Assembly (NCBI RefSeq): GCF_000813145.1
Contig: NZ_BAZF01000006.1
Location: 62,001 to 126,000 of the forward strand
DNA length: 64,000 nt
Source: Geobacter sp. OR-1
GTDB lineage: Bacteria; Desulfobacterota; Desulfuromonadia; Geobacterales; DSM-12255
Reading direction: 5' to 3'
Position numbers and translations under genes: made by a program. The notes under the pieces are model-generated. The model ran no database searches and was not told the DNA's origin. It worked only from the letters and a program-made list of their open reading frames with translations. The stretch's first letter is position 1, and the number at the start of each line of letters is the position of its first letter. Below are positions 17,956 through 27,023 of the stretch, one piece after another.

Positions 17956-18582
17956 TTATGGAAGTGGCTTTACTGCTTCAGTTGCGAATGTGCCATTGCC
18001 AGCAGCTTTGATGAGACGTTCTGCAAGGGATAGATATTTTTTGATCTTTCGAGAGGGGTAACAACGGTTGTCGGCATCAGGTTCATCCGGAAACCAGCCG
18101 ATTTGACGGGCTATTTCTGCCATATTTGTCTTGCCTTTCAGTTTTTGTTCCTGAAAGAGGTCATATATTTTTAGGCATTTCTCCCATATCAGAAAGACTT
18201 CATTCCAGTCTCGCTTACGTCCCGTACTATCTTCTATGCTGTCAAACGCAAAAAATGGAGCGGCCATTCCTGCTGAACGAACAAGTGCTGCTCTTTGTCG
18301 TAAGGCTTCTTCTTTGAGAGGCTTGATGATATCGTCGAAATATCTATTGATATCTTCAGTGGTTGATCGGCGAATATCAATTTCAATATTCAGGGTAGAC
18401 TTAATGACAGGAAACTCAATATCAAGTAATTCCAGCTCCTGGCAAATCAGAAACCACTTGAGATCATAATCGACCTCCAAGTCTTTGTTGCGTTCAATAA
18501 ATTGCTTTCCTAATTCGATATATTTGCCAGCACGCCTTCTCCATACTATTTGTCTAAGTGATTGAGCCAATTCATTCTGCAT
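17956..18582 (-). CDS. Hypothetical protein of the integrase region
   Basis: A 208-residue soluble protein I do not recognise. It is rich in charged helices (about 1-110), followed by an aromatic segment (WNEVFLIWEKCLKIYDLF). Towards the end, MAEIARQIGWFP followed by basic residues could be a helix-turn-helix. No signal peptide or membrane segment. The ribosome site is weak (GGAA). It lies between alpA and the integrase, all read leftwards, a typical cargo position in P4-like islands. Function is unknown. Confidence 0.6.
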   Translation of the reverse strand: MQNELAQSLRQIVWRRRAGKYIELGKQFIERNKDLEVDYDLKWFLICQELELLDIEFPVIKSTLNIEIDIRRSTTEDINRYFDDIIKPLKEEALRQRAALVRSAGMAAPFFAFDSIEDSTGRKRDWNEVFLIWEKCLKIYDLFQEQKLKGKTNMAEIARQIGWFPDEPDADNRCYPSRKIKKYLSLAERLIKAAGNGTFATEAVKPLP

Positions 18583-18619
18583 TTGATTTCCATGAAAAGA
18601 AATATTCTAGATAAGTAGG

Positions 18620-19861
18620 TCAAACATCACCCTCAGCCTTCTTGAATGGAATTACTTTCGCTCCAGTTTTAAGACCATCAAGGTAATCAGCCCATGTCTG
18701 CATCATCTTCCGGCGCTCGGCAAGATGTGAAGTCCGGTTATAGGCGCGTCCGTTCGGATCTCTAACGGCATGTGCAAGCTGGTGTTCTATGAAATCAGGC
18801 CGGAACTGTAACACTTCGTCAAGGATCGTCCGCGCCATTGCCCTGAATCCATGGCCGGTAATTTCGTGTTTCTCAAATCCCATCCGACGAAGGGCCGCAT
18901 TGATTGCGTTGTCACTCATACAGCGTAGCGGAGAACGATGACAGGGGAATAGATATCGGCCCGATCCTGTGAGCGGCTGGAGTTCACGTAGCACTTTAAC
19001 TGCCTGCATGGAGAGCGGCACAATATGAGGCTCTTTCATCTTCATCTTTACGGCAGGGATATTAAACTGCTCATTGTCAAAGTCGATTTCCGACCATTCG
19101 GCATGCCGAAGTTCACCGGGGCGAACGAACCAGAGCGGCGCAAGCTGTAACGCACACTTAACCACAAAAGAGCCTTCATATTCGTCAATGGCCCGAAGTA
19201 TGGGGGCTACCTTCACCGGATCTGTGGGGGCCGCTCTGTGACCATATTTGACCGGAGGCAATGCCCCTCTAAGGTCTGCTGCTGGGTCACGTTCAGCCCG
19301 CCCTGTGGCGATAGCATAGCGGAATATCTGACCGCACATGAAGCGGATACGGTGAGCCGTGTCAAGCGCCCCCCTGGATTCAATCCGGCGTAACACTGCC
19401 AGAAGTTCAGGGGGCTTGATTTCTCCAATCTGTCGCGCCCCGAGATAAGGGAAAACGTCCTTTTCAAGCCTTTCCTTGAGAGTTGTTGAATGGACTTCCG
19501 ACCATGTGTGAGAAAATTTCAGGTGCCATTCACGGGCAACCACTTCAAAGGAATTTTCTGTTTCTGAGAGCGTAGTGGCTTTCTGAGCCTTTTTGAATTC
19601 GGAGGGGTCAACACCATTGGCGATAAGCTTACGCGCATCTTCCCGGCGCTGTCTGGCATCGGCAAGGGTAATGGAAGGGTATGCACCTAAAGCGATTTTC
19701 TTTTCTTTGCCCTCAAACCTGTACTTAAAATTCCAGAGTTTTCCACCTGAAGGTGTGACGAGGAGATACAAGCCCCCACCATCAAATATTTTCTGTTCTT
19801 TGGGGGCTGGCTTTGCGTTCTTTACCTGGAGTTCAGAAAGTGGCTTAATCCGCTTTGGCAT
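18620..19861 (-). CDS. P4-type tyrosine recombinase (integrase)
   Basis: Site-specific integrase of 413 residues. It has an N-terminal arm-binding domain (KIFDGGGLYLLVTPSGGKLW, DUF4102 type, about 10-90), a core-binding SAM-like domain (about 105-190) and a catalytic domain. The catalytic residues appear as Arg in VRPGELRHAEW, His-X2-Arg in GHGFRAMARTI and the nucleophile Tyr in GRAYNRTSH. The start at 19861 is chosen because AAGGAGGG is six bases upstream; the ATG ten codons earlier has no site. It starts 180 bases from tRNA-Leu and is read away from it, the usual layout of an island inserted at or near a tRNA gene. Confidence 0.93.
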   Translation of the reverse strand: MPKRIKPLSELQVKNAKPAPKEQKIFDGGGLYLLVTPSGGKLWNFKYRFEGKEKKIALGAYPSITLADARQRREDARKLIANGVDPSEFKKAQKATTLSETENSFEVVAREWHLKFSHTWSEVHSTTLKERLEKDVFPYLGARQIGEIKPPELLAVLRRIESRGALDTAHRIRFMCGQIFRYAIATGRAERDPAADLRGALPPVKYGHRAAPTDPVKVAPILRAIDEYEGSFVVKCALQLAPLWFVRPGELRHAEWSEIDFDNEQFNIPAVKMKMKEPHIVPLSMQAVKVLRELQPLTGSGRYLFPCHRSPLRCMSDNAINAALRRMGFEKHEITGHGFRAMARTILDEVLQFRPDFIEHQLAHAVRDPNGRAYNRTSHLAERRKMMQTWADYLDGLKTGAKVIPFKKAEGDV

Positions 19862-19906
19862 TGGCATCCCTCCTTTTTTGGGGGCCTGCATTATTCCTTG
19901 GGGGCC

Positions 19907-19932
19907 GTTTGGGGCCTAATCAGCCCCCAAAC
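19907..19932. repeat. 8-bp inverted repeat between integrase and tRNA-Leu
   Basis: GTTTGGGG (19907-19914) and CCCCAAAC (19925-19932) flank a 10-base centre, 46 bases upstream of the integrase start. It could bind the integrase or AlpA protein or lie at the crossover point. This is a proposal from position only. Confidence 0.4.
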
Positions 19933-19980
19933 TTGCTGGATTTAAGCATATCAAACAAGACTTTATTGGACAAACAAAAA

Positions 19981-20008
19981 AGAAAAAGCCCCGATTTCTC
20001 AGGGCTTT
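19981..20008 (-). terminator. tRNA-Leu terminator
   Basis: An AAGCCC/GGGCTT stem followed by a T/C run on the minus strand, 34 bases beyond the tRNA 3' end. Its sequence closely resembles the hairpins at 33743-33770 (after tRNA-Met) and 29613-29640. Confidence 0.7.
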
Positions 20009-20041
20009 ATATACTACATTGGACTACCTTGGATTATGCGA

Positions 20042-20127
20042 TGGTACCGGAGGCCGGACTCGAACCGGCATGAGGTTGCCCTCGGCAGATTTTGAGTCTG
20101 CTGTGTCTACCATTTCACCACTCCGGC
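20042..20127 (-). tRNA. tRNA-Leu (anticodon CAA)
   Basis: An 86-base tRNA with encoded CCA. The acceptor stem pairs GCCGGAG with CTCCGGT. The anticodon stem-loop is GCAGA-CTCAAAA-TCTGC, so the anticodon is CAA. It has the long class II variable arm (GAGGGCAACCTC) and a canonical T arm (GGTTCGAGTCC). Its promoter is consensus, and an island integrase lies beyond its 3' end. Confidence 0.97.
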
Positions 20128-20139
20128 AGAAACGAGCGG

Positions 20140-20168
20140 ATTATAGCCGTGCAATAGCGGTGCGTCAA
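20140..20168 (-). promoter_or_regulatory. Promoter of tRNA-Leu
   Basis: Read on the minus strand: TTGACG (20163-20168), a 17-base spacer and a perfect TATAAT (20140-20145), 12 bases before the mature tRNA. Confidence 0.85.
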
Positions 20169-20182
20169 GGCATAAAAAATTA

Positions 20183-20211
20183 TTGACACAGTCAGGCAGG
20201 TTTGATATAAA
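20183..20211 (+). promoter_or_regulatory. Promoter of tRNA-Ala
   Basis: TTGACA (20183-20188), a 17-base spacer and TATAAA (20206-20211), 13 bases before the tRNA. It is back-to-back with the tRNA-Leu promoter; the two -35 boxes are only 14 bases apart. Confidence 0.85.
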
Positions 20212-20224
20212 ACGGGTCTGTTTT

Positions 20225-20300
<76 letters not shown>

Positions 20301-20306
20301 ATTATT

Positions 20307-20343
20307 AAGAGGTTACGGGTTAATTTCCCGTAACCTCTTTTTA
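20307..20343 (+). terminator. tRNA-Ala terminator
   Basis: A perfect 13-bp stem (AAGAGGTTACGGG with CCCGTAACCTCTT) and a T run, beginning six bases after the tRNA. Confidence 0.92.
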
Positions 20344-20369
20344 GTTTCTAGACAACATGGAACCACATA

Positions 20370-20406
20370 AAAAAACCCCGGCGCTCAGGAGGTATTAAGC
20401 GCCGGG
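20370..20406 (-). terminator. Terminator of the selenoprotein gene
   Basis: A 9-bp stem (CCCGGCGCT 20377-20385 with AGCGCCGGG 20398-20406) followed by a T run on the minus strand, about 145 bases after the stop at 20550. Confidence 0.8.
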
Positions 20407-20549
20407 ACACTGCAACCACTTATGCTGTCTGGATTCATCACCGTCCACACTCATGCCGTTCATCGGCACGTCGCCTGAAATGTTATTCCATTGTCCAACC
20501 TGCCTGTCCTGCTGTCCAACTATCCACTTCACCCAGTTTCCACGCTAAC

Positions 20550-21131
20550 CTACAGTGGGATAGCGGCATAGGGAGCTGCTCTGCGGGTCCACTCGTCATT
20601 TGGGAATTTTACCAGCAGCGTATCATATGCCATCCTCAGCCTCTTGGGGTCATGACTCTGCCAGTACCCCGCAACGCCGTGAAAAAAGATCGCTTCAGCA
20701 GCCGCGCCAGCCGCGGGATGATTATCGATAACCTCGGCAAAAGCGGTCAATGCCTCGGCAAAGCGGAACCGATTAAAATGCATCTTCGCCTTACCCAGTT
20801 TCAGTTGCCCCAGCAAATCCTCAGCCGGAACATAGCCCACCATACGGTGGTGTTCTTTACCGGTCTGATCAAGCACCAGCAGCGTCGGGGTCCAGGTTAC
20901 GGTGAACTGCTTCATAAGATCGGTGCGGTTGTCCCAAAAACACTGGCTTTTCATCGTCACAAATTCTTCCTGCAGATATTGTTGGACCCTTTCTTCCGAA
21001 TACGGACCCGTATTCATAGCACTGCAGCCGAGTCAGCCGTCGAACCAGAAATCAAGAAACAGCGGCCTTTTACTGCTTATTGCCTGTTGTATCGCGACAT
21101 ATAGATCACGTTCCCACCTGATATCTGCCAT
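20550..21131 (-). CDS. Selenocysteine-containing thioredoxin-fold protein (in-frame UGA)
   Basis: Read from ATG 21131 through an in-frame TGA (21033-21035), the frame gives 193 residues. The N-terminus is typical thioredoxin (KRPLFLDFWFDG, residues 21-32), followed by U33-Leu-Gly-Cys36, that is, a UXXC redox motif in place of CXXC. The cis-Pro loop (TWTPTLLVL) and a TPR-like C-terminal part (KMHFNRFRFAEALTAFAEVI) follow. The ATG has AAGGAG seven bases upstream. The usual ORF call would begin after the TGA (21017) and lose the active site. A short stem (GACTCG with CGGGTC just after the TGA) could belong to a SECIS element, but this is weak. It is probably a thiol reductase; no signal peptide is seen. 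Confidence 0.85.
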
Positions 21132-21555
21132 AGTAATGCTCCTTTCGGATACGATTTCACACAGTTTCACAAGCAGAGGCCATGCCAGTGTTGCATCAGG
21201 GAATACCCGCTTAATATCAGCACATTAGATGCGATTATCTGGTTCAATTGGGAGAGCAGAGTGCAATGAAGATTGCCGGTAAGTTTTGAAATGACAACAG
21301 CGAGTCAATGACAACCGGAACTGTCGGATGGTGAAACACAAGCACTGAACGCAATTAGTGTTGCACGCAAGTGTCATCTAGCCACAATGAATCCCACTGT
21401 CAACTTCTTGTGATCACAGGCGATTTGCTCTTTCGAGTCCGGGCATGATACCTGCTTTTATGGCAGTAACCTCCGTTGACTGGCAATCCGGCCACACTGC
21501 CGTAGTTGCCGCCAGCTGCAGGGAAACGCGCAAAAAGACAGAAAGGGGAATCCGA

Positions 21556-21966
21556 ATGCGTTCAATTATGAGCTTGATGGTGATGATTATTGCCTGTTTA
21601 ACAATCGTGACGAGAGCAAATGCCGAAGAAACCCCGGTGCGGGCAACCATCGACAGTGATGGGGTCCAGCGGGTCGTGGTGCTAGGAGGCGGCTATTTTC
21701 TCAGGCCCAAACATATCATCGTCAAGGTGAATGTACCTGTGGAATTAAAGGTGAGCAAAGAACCGGGGTGGGTACCACATAATATTGCCATGGACTCTCC
21801 TGAGGCGGGTATGGCCTTTGAGGTCTCCTTAAGTGAAGAACCGAAACTGGTCAGGTTTTCCGCGACAAAAACCGGCACGTTTCCGATCTACTGCAGTAAA
21901 AAACTGCTGTTTTTCTCAAGCCACAGAGAAAAAGGGATGGAAGGCCGGGTAGAGGTAATCGAGTAG
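21556..21966 (+). CDS. Exported cupredoxin-like protein
   Basis: A 136-residue periplasmic protein with a cleavable signal peptide (hydrophobic 5-18, cleavage after ANA). The mature part is a cupredoxin fold. Likely copper ligands are His in WVPHNIA, Cys in YCSKK, His in SSHREKGM and Met of the same segment, the order of a type I blue-copper site. It would act as a small electron carrier. The start at 21556 has AGGGG seven bases upstream; the frame extends further up but without a site. The 21132-21555 gap upstream shows no gene and no convincing promoter. It could also be related to a quinol oxidase subunit II-like domain; its partner is unknown. Confidence 0.78.
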   Translation: MRSIMSLMVMIIACLTIVTRANAEETPVRATIDSDGVQRVVVLGGGYFLRPKHIIVKVNVPVELKVSKEPGWVPHNIAMDSPEAGMAFEVSLSEEPKLVRFSATKTGTFPIYCSKKLLFFSSHREKGMEGRVEVIE

Positions 21967-22073
21967 CCCCGCATAATTGAACAGACCTGACCCCACCCCA
22001 AAATGGGTGTAACATCCGGACGAAAAAAGACCCTTCCGGGCCTCATGTACGTACATTCATCATTTTTCGGCAG

Positions 22074-22271
22074 TCAATAAAGATTGTCCGTATCACCTTT
22101 TATGTGCGGAAATAGTTCGTGACCCACCTCATGGTCCAGGTTCCGGATCGTGCCGCAGGTAACACAGAGATAATTATCGCCATTGCTGACAGTAGTTTCA
22201 TGCTTGCATTCACCCGACCAGATTCGGGTATCGCACCGCTCTTCCCGGGGTTCCAGGATATTGCCTGACAT
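22074..22271 (-). CDS. Small zinc-ribbon-like Cys/His protein
   Basis: A 65-residue protein with C-X8-C-X-H, then C-X2-C (LCVTCGTI) and three more His near the end. This pattern suggests one bound zinc or iron. AAGGGGG lies eight bases before the ATG, and TATAAT on the minus strand at about 22293-22298 could be its -10 box. It matches no family I can name. The 22272-22705 gap to its right contains no other gene that I can support. Confidence 0.65.
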   Translation of the reverse strand: MSGNILEPREERCDTRIWSGECKHETTVSNGDNYLCVTCGTIRNLDHEVGHELFPHIKGDTDNLY

Positions 22272-22705
22272 ATCAACACCCCCTTTCTGTCTTATTATAA
22301 CATGGAGGCAATAAGTTACGCCGTCATCAATTGAATGGAGAGATTCGACACGCAGTCAAGGAAGCCCAGTTGTATTTTGTGAATCTCACCCCCCCCTGAC
22401 AGATTTCATAGTCATTAAACGTTGCAATAGCAACAAGTGTGTCTAGCACTCTGTTACCATGCCACTCGCCTCTTTGCCTGCCCGGATAAACTTTACTGCT
22501 TCAACAAACTTTTACACCAATGCAGACATCCACCCCCGGCAACCTGGGCGAAACATACCGTTAATGCGCCACTTTATTACTACGGCACACTGTCTGCTTA
22601 TAATATTTCCGGAACAACGGCTGTAATAGTAGATGCGGGAGTAAGTATACCGGCCATGATTAGAGGCTGTCCGCATTATCCAAGGAACAGAAAGGGGCAA
22701 CCGTA

Positions 22706-23182
22706 ATGAACCGAAGAATGTTTCTGCAAAGCGCTTTGACAGGAGCTGTAGTTGCTGTCAGCTACCGAACGGCTGCGGCAATCAGCTATTTTCCGACCAA
22801 GGTCGACCAGGCTCTTTTCCAAAACATTAACAGGGTTAAAGACCCGGCTGCTAAAACGCCTCTGGAAAAGGGTCACGCGCCAGTAATCATCGCGCCGGCA
22901 TCGGTCAAGGCCGGTGACCTATTCACCGTCGAGGTTTCAGTAGGAGAGACCCTCCACCCCATGGGACCAGCACACTGGATTCAGTACATCGAACTCTCCA
23001 TAGGCAATGAACCGGCAGGGAGGATTGATCTGCAGCCCAAAGGATACATGAAGCCGAAGGCGGCATTCACACTAGCAATCCCTAAAGAATCGGCAACAGA
23101 GGGTAAAATTACCCTGGTTGCACGGCAGCACTGCAACCTTCATGGCTTATGGGAAGGAAACTTCGACATTACTGTGACATAA
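22706..23182 (+). CDS. Superoxide reductase (neelaredoxin/SORL), Tat-exported
   Basis: Reduces superoxide to peroxide at a mononuclear iron without making oxygen, a typical defence of anaerobes. The 158 residues start with a twin-arginine signal (NRRMFLQSALTG, cleavage near AAA). The iron ligands are visible: Glu/His in LEKGHAPVI, two His in LHPMGPAHWIQY, and Cys-X2-His in RQHCNLHG (His4Cys site). There is no N-terminal desulforedoxin domain, so it is the class II, neelaredoxin type. AAAGGGG precedes the ATG. The Tat signal implies that the iron site is filled before export and that the enzyme works in the periplasm. Confidence 0.92.
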   Translation: MNRRMFLQSALTGAVVAVSYRTAAAISYFPTKVDQALFQNINRVKDPAAKTPLEKGHAPVIIAPASVKAGDLFTVEVSVGETLHPMGPAHWIQYIELSIGNEPAGRIDLQPKGYMKPKAAFTLAIPKESATEGKITLVARQHCNLHGLWEGNFDITVT

Positions 23183-23309
23183 GCGGGAACCACTGAAAGC
23201 TGGGAAACCGGGACTTTCAAAGACTGCTTGGATGCAAATTGCTTACTCGATAGTTTGCATCAGCACATGGCTTTTTCAGCAATATTAACGGAAGGGCGGA
23301 AATTCACCT

Positions 23310-26300
23310 TCAGGTAGTGACGTTACCGACCTCAATGAAGAACTCCGCCCCTTCCTCACCGTTTCTGGCCCGCAAATCCCCGCCCATGCTCTTTTCAATG
23401 ATCATCTTAGCCATGTAAAGACCCAATCCCGTCCCCTGTTGCGGCCCCTTGGTGGTGAAATAGGGATCGAAAATCTTGTCGATGATTTCTTCCGCAATGC
23501 CGCCGGCATTGTCTTTGATCACAATCATCCCTTTACCGGCTGCCTTGCTGACGGCAATCGAGATCCGCGGCCCGGCAATTTTCCGCTCCAGCAGAACATC
23601 TTTGGCGTTGAGCAAAATATTCAGCAACGCCTGGGCGAATTCATTCGGGTAACCGTCAACCTCAAGTTCACATGTATTATTTACCTCTATTGATATCATA
23701 TGGCTGACAAAACTGTCGCTGATAAGGGCAATGGTGTTGTTGATCGTTTCACTGATGCTGAACCGTTTTTGCTCCTTGTCGGGACGGAAGAAGTTCCGGA
23801 AATCGTCAATGGTGCGAGACATGTGCTGGATGATTCCCATCCCTTTGCCAACACTTTGTCCAAGATAATTGGCATCGAATTTCCCGGTTTCAAAGAACAG
23901 CTCCATCTGCTGCAGAAGCAGACCGAGAATATTGAGTGGCTGCCGCCACTGGTGGGCAATATTGCCGATCATTTCTCCCATGGCGGCCTGGCGGCTCTGC
24001 AGGATCATCAGTTTTTCCTGATCCCGCAGAGATTCCATTATCCTTACCCGTTCCAACATTTCAACTCTCAACGACTCCTGGGCCTTTTGCCGTTCATTAA
24101 CCTCTTCTTGAAGCACTGTGATCGTATCTTCCAACTGAGCAGTACGTTCTCGAACCTTTTCCTCCAACTGATCCAAGGTCTGCTGCAACTTGTTTTCCGC
24201 CTTCTTCCGGTCGCTGATATCCCGGGCAATATGCACCGTTCCGATCAGTTTGCCGTCATCCTGATGCAATGGCGTGGTACTCACCAGGAAATCTCCATGC
24301 AACGACTCTTCATAGACCTCCACCGCATGTGTCTTATTGTCGCAAAGTGTATGGGCATGGGGGCAGAAATCCGGCGCGTGGACCAAACCATGAACGACAT
24401 CATAGCAATACCGCCCGATGCATTCAGCCGGTCCCAGGCCGAGATGTTTAGCCAGGGAACGGTTCACCCGGATGATCCGATGCTGTTCATCGAGAATGGC
24501 AATCAGGTCCGGTACTGAATCAAAGGTCAGTTCCCACTCCCGTTTTGCCTGCTGAATTATCACTTCCGAACGCTTACGCTCTAGCGCTATTGCGACCAGG
24601 TCTGCCACGGCCTTCATCACAGCCAGGTCGTCCTCGCTGAAACGATCTTTGCTGCAGGACCCAAAGGAAAGAGTACCCAAAACCTCCTCGCCAAGCATGA
24701 GCGGATGACAGGCATAAGCATTTATTCCGAATGATTTAATCAGGTCAGTATTATCATCCGGTGTAGACAAAATATCTTCGGTCACAATGCGACACCCGTC
24801 GCGAGCGACACAGCCACAAACGGCCACCCTGAAATCGAGCCACAGGATCTTCTCCCTGTCCTCCTGAGGGATACCGGTGCAGGCATTCAACCGCAGACGC
24901 CCGCTACCCTGGTCAACAAGGTAATTGAAGAAAGCGTCGCAACCGAGAATCGGCAGGGCTCTTTTGCACAGGGTATCGACCACATCCTGCGGAGAGTCGC
25001 TCATCAGCAGCATGCCGGCAGTATCCGCAAGAAGATGCAGCCGTTCTTCCGCCTGCTTCCTTTTGGTGATATCGAGGCAAATCCCAGACATCCGCACAGG
25101 CGCACCGGGCTCATCATAGGTTGTATCGCCGATGCTGGAGATCCAGCGGATCTCGCTCCCCCTCATGATGCGGTATTCATTGTAAAGTCGTTCCCGGTTT
25201 TCAACGGCGCTCTTGACTCGAAGTTCTGCACCCAACCAGTCGTCGGGATGCATTACCCGTTGCCATTGCTCGAAGCTGGCCTCATCCCGTTCCGCGTCGA
25301 GCCCGAACAGCATGAACAGCTCCGGCGACCAGGTAAGCTTGTCCGTTTGCATGTCCCAATCCCACAACCCTGCATCGGCAGCCTTCTGAGCCTGGGAAAA
25401 GCGCTGCAGAAGCAATTTCATGGCAGCATCATTGGCAACCAGAACAGCATTTTTCTCCTCCAGGGTTTCATTATATTGCTGAAGCTCGTCATGCTGTTCC
25501 TGTAACACCCCCCGCGTAACATGAAAATTCTCAACCAGTTCGGCAACTTCCCGGATCGAACTTAACGGAAGCGATTCAGGCATATTATTCCTGATGTCCT
25601 CCGGTAACGATCGGGTGGTATTCCTGAGTTTCTCCAGAGAGCGCGTCAGGCGGTAGCTCAGCAAGTTTGAAAGAGGAACAATCAGAAGTGATAAAAATAC
25701 CAGCCCGGCCAGGGCTGTTGTGGCATTGTCGCGTAAATCATTCAATAGCGGCGCATAGGCATTTTCGACAACTACCTGCCAGCGGCTCTCCGGGCTGACT
25801 TCTATTTCCGCGACATACCAGGATTTAGCCCAGCGCTGCATCAGGTTCCTGCCCTTTTCCGGTGCCGGGATCAAATGGTCAACCTCAGAAGTGATCGGTC
25901 GCTTCGAACCGTTGACCTGGCCTTGGAATGGCATCCCGGAGCCAAGATCGTTACGGGTACTAACCACCACCCGCCCGACCTGGTTGAGTATGGTGATATG
26001 CATCTCCTGCGCCCCAACGATAGCCTTGATCTGGCGTAATAAAGCCTCGGTCTGCAAGCCGCCGGCTACTCCACTTTGATGATCCGAAAGCCAGAATCCG
26101 GCAATTGCCCCGACCGAACTGGCGGCATTTGTTGTTTGCCGGGCCAACAGTTTGCTGCTTATGCCGGAGGTGGTTCTGAGATTGTAAAAGATATGGATAA
26201 ATGCTGGGAAAAGCACCAAGGAAATCATAATGGTGCATAACAGCTGACGAAATGATGGGAGATTTGCAGCAGCCTTTTCCCGCGACAGGAGAATCAGGAA

Positions 26301-26741
26301 AAAAATCGAGGCCAGCAGGGCGTTGAAAATGCCGTTCATCGCTTGCTTGCATATTATCAGGATGGTGGAGGCATGGTTGTCATGGAGCAGATTATGATAG
26401 CAAAGCCAGACCAGTGGCGCTCCGAAGCAGAACCAGTAGACAATGTCATTGAACAGAATGTCGGCCTTTTTTCGTTTACTGTTCAGAATGCCGACAATGA
26501 CCGTCTCTAGAGTGAAAATAATTATGGCGTACGGATGCTTCCACATCAGCCAGGTACAGGAACTCGCCAGCAGGCTTGCCACAACCCCGGCACCGATACC
26601 GTAACGCAAGAGCGCCGACATAACAAAAAAGGAGCCGAAGAGGAAATCAATATTGAGGAACAACGGATACCGGAACCAATTGCCGGCAAATCCGGCAACG
26701 CCCAGCAGAACTCCGGCAAGCAACTGCTTTTTTATCGGCAT
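23310..26741 (-). CDS. Large membrane sensor histidine kinase (PAS-GAF-PAS)
   Basis: A 1143-residue hybrid of sensors. About six to eight membrane helices occupy residues 5-190. A periplasmic-type segment (about 195-340, with SGMPFQGQVNGSKRPITSEV like a Cache loop) and one more helix (about 340-360) follow. The cytoplasmic part has PAS (about 455-565, KLTWSPELFMLFG), GAF (about 575-715), PAS (about 725-840) and a coiled coil (840-920). HisKA (phospho-His near 930 in IAHQWRQPLN) and HATPase (DNAGGI, GTGLGLYM) end the protein. IAHQWRQPLN marks the HWE-unlike subgroup common in Geobacter. No response regulator is adjacent. ATG 26741 is preferred over GTG 26747. Confidence 0.9.
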   Translation of the reverse strand: MPIKKQLLAGVLLGVAGFAGNWFRYPLFLNIDFLFGSFFVMSALLRYGIGAGVVASLLASSCTWLMWKHPYAIIIFTLETVIVGILNSKRKKADILFNDIVYWFCFGAPLVWLCYHNLLHDNHASTILIICKQAMNGIFNALLASIFFLILLSREKAAANLPSFRQLLCTIMISLVLFPAFIHIFYNLRTTSGISSKLLARQTTNAASSVGAIAGFWLSDHQSGVAGGLQTEALLRQIKAIVGAQEMHITILNQVGRVVVSTRNDLGSGMPFQGQVNGSKRPITSEVDHLIPAPEKGRNLMQRWAKSWYVAEIEVSPESRWQVVVENAYAPLLNDLRDNATTALAGLVFLSLLIVPLSNLLSYRLTRSLEKLRNTTRSLPEDIRNNMPESLPLSSIREVAELVENFHVTRGVLQEQHDELQQYNETLEEKNAVLVANDAAMKLLLQRFSQAQKAADAGLWDWDMQTDKLTWSPELFMLFGLDAERDEASFEQWQRVMHPDDWLGAELRVKSAVENRERLYNEYRIMRGSEIRWISSIGDTTYDEPGAPVRMSGICLDITKRKQAEERLHLLADTAGMLLMSDSPQDVVDTLCKRALPILGCDAFFNYLVDQGSGRLRLNACTGIPQEDREKILWLDFRVAVCGCVARDGCRIVTEDILSTPDDNTDLIKSFGINAYACHPLMLGEEVLGTLSFGSCSKDRFSEDDLAVMKAVADLVAIALERKRSEVIIQQAKREWELTFDSVPDLIAILDEQHRIIRVNRSLAKHLGLGPAECIGRYCYDVVHGLVHAPDFCPHAHTLCDNKTHAVEVYEESLHGDFLVSTTPLHQDDGKLIGTVHIARDISDRKKAENKLQQTLDQLEEKVRERTAQLEDTITVLQEEVNERQKAQESLRVEMLERVRIMESLRDQEKLMILQSRQAAMGEMIGNIAHQWRQPLNILGLLLQQMELFFETGKFDANYLGQSVGKGMGIIQHMSRTIDDFRNFFRPDKEQKRFSISETINNTIALISDSFVSHMISIEVNNTCELEVDGYPNEFAQALLNILLNAKDVLLERKIAGPRISIAVSKAAGKGMIVIKDNAGGIAEEIIDKIFDPYFTTKGPQQGTGLGLYMAKMIIEKSMGGDLRARNGEEGAEFFIEVGNVTT

Positions 26742-27023
26742 AGGCACCCCGCTGCCAGCACGAAACAGTCCGGGCCATCATAAGATCCGAACAAAATTTG
26801 TAGATCCTACGCCCTCGCATTGAGAGCATTTCTGGTTATACGGCTACCATGAACCGGCCAAAGGATACATTTCTGCGAATAGCAATTATTATTGCATAAG
26901 AACCTGAATCATCAAATCAATGATGGCGTTTCAACAATGGAAAGAAAGCTGCTGGAAGGTCGGGGAAGAGTATTCTAGCATCGCTCGACAGTTGTTTGGA
27001 ATGTACGAGAAACCCCGGCCTTA

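Noticed and set aside
22437-22706. 89-codon plus-strand ORF overlapping the superoxide reductase start
   Set aside because: No ribosome site and unusual composition; it only reads through the upstream region.
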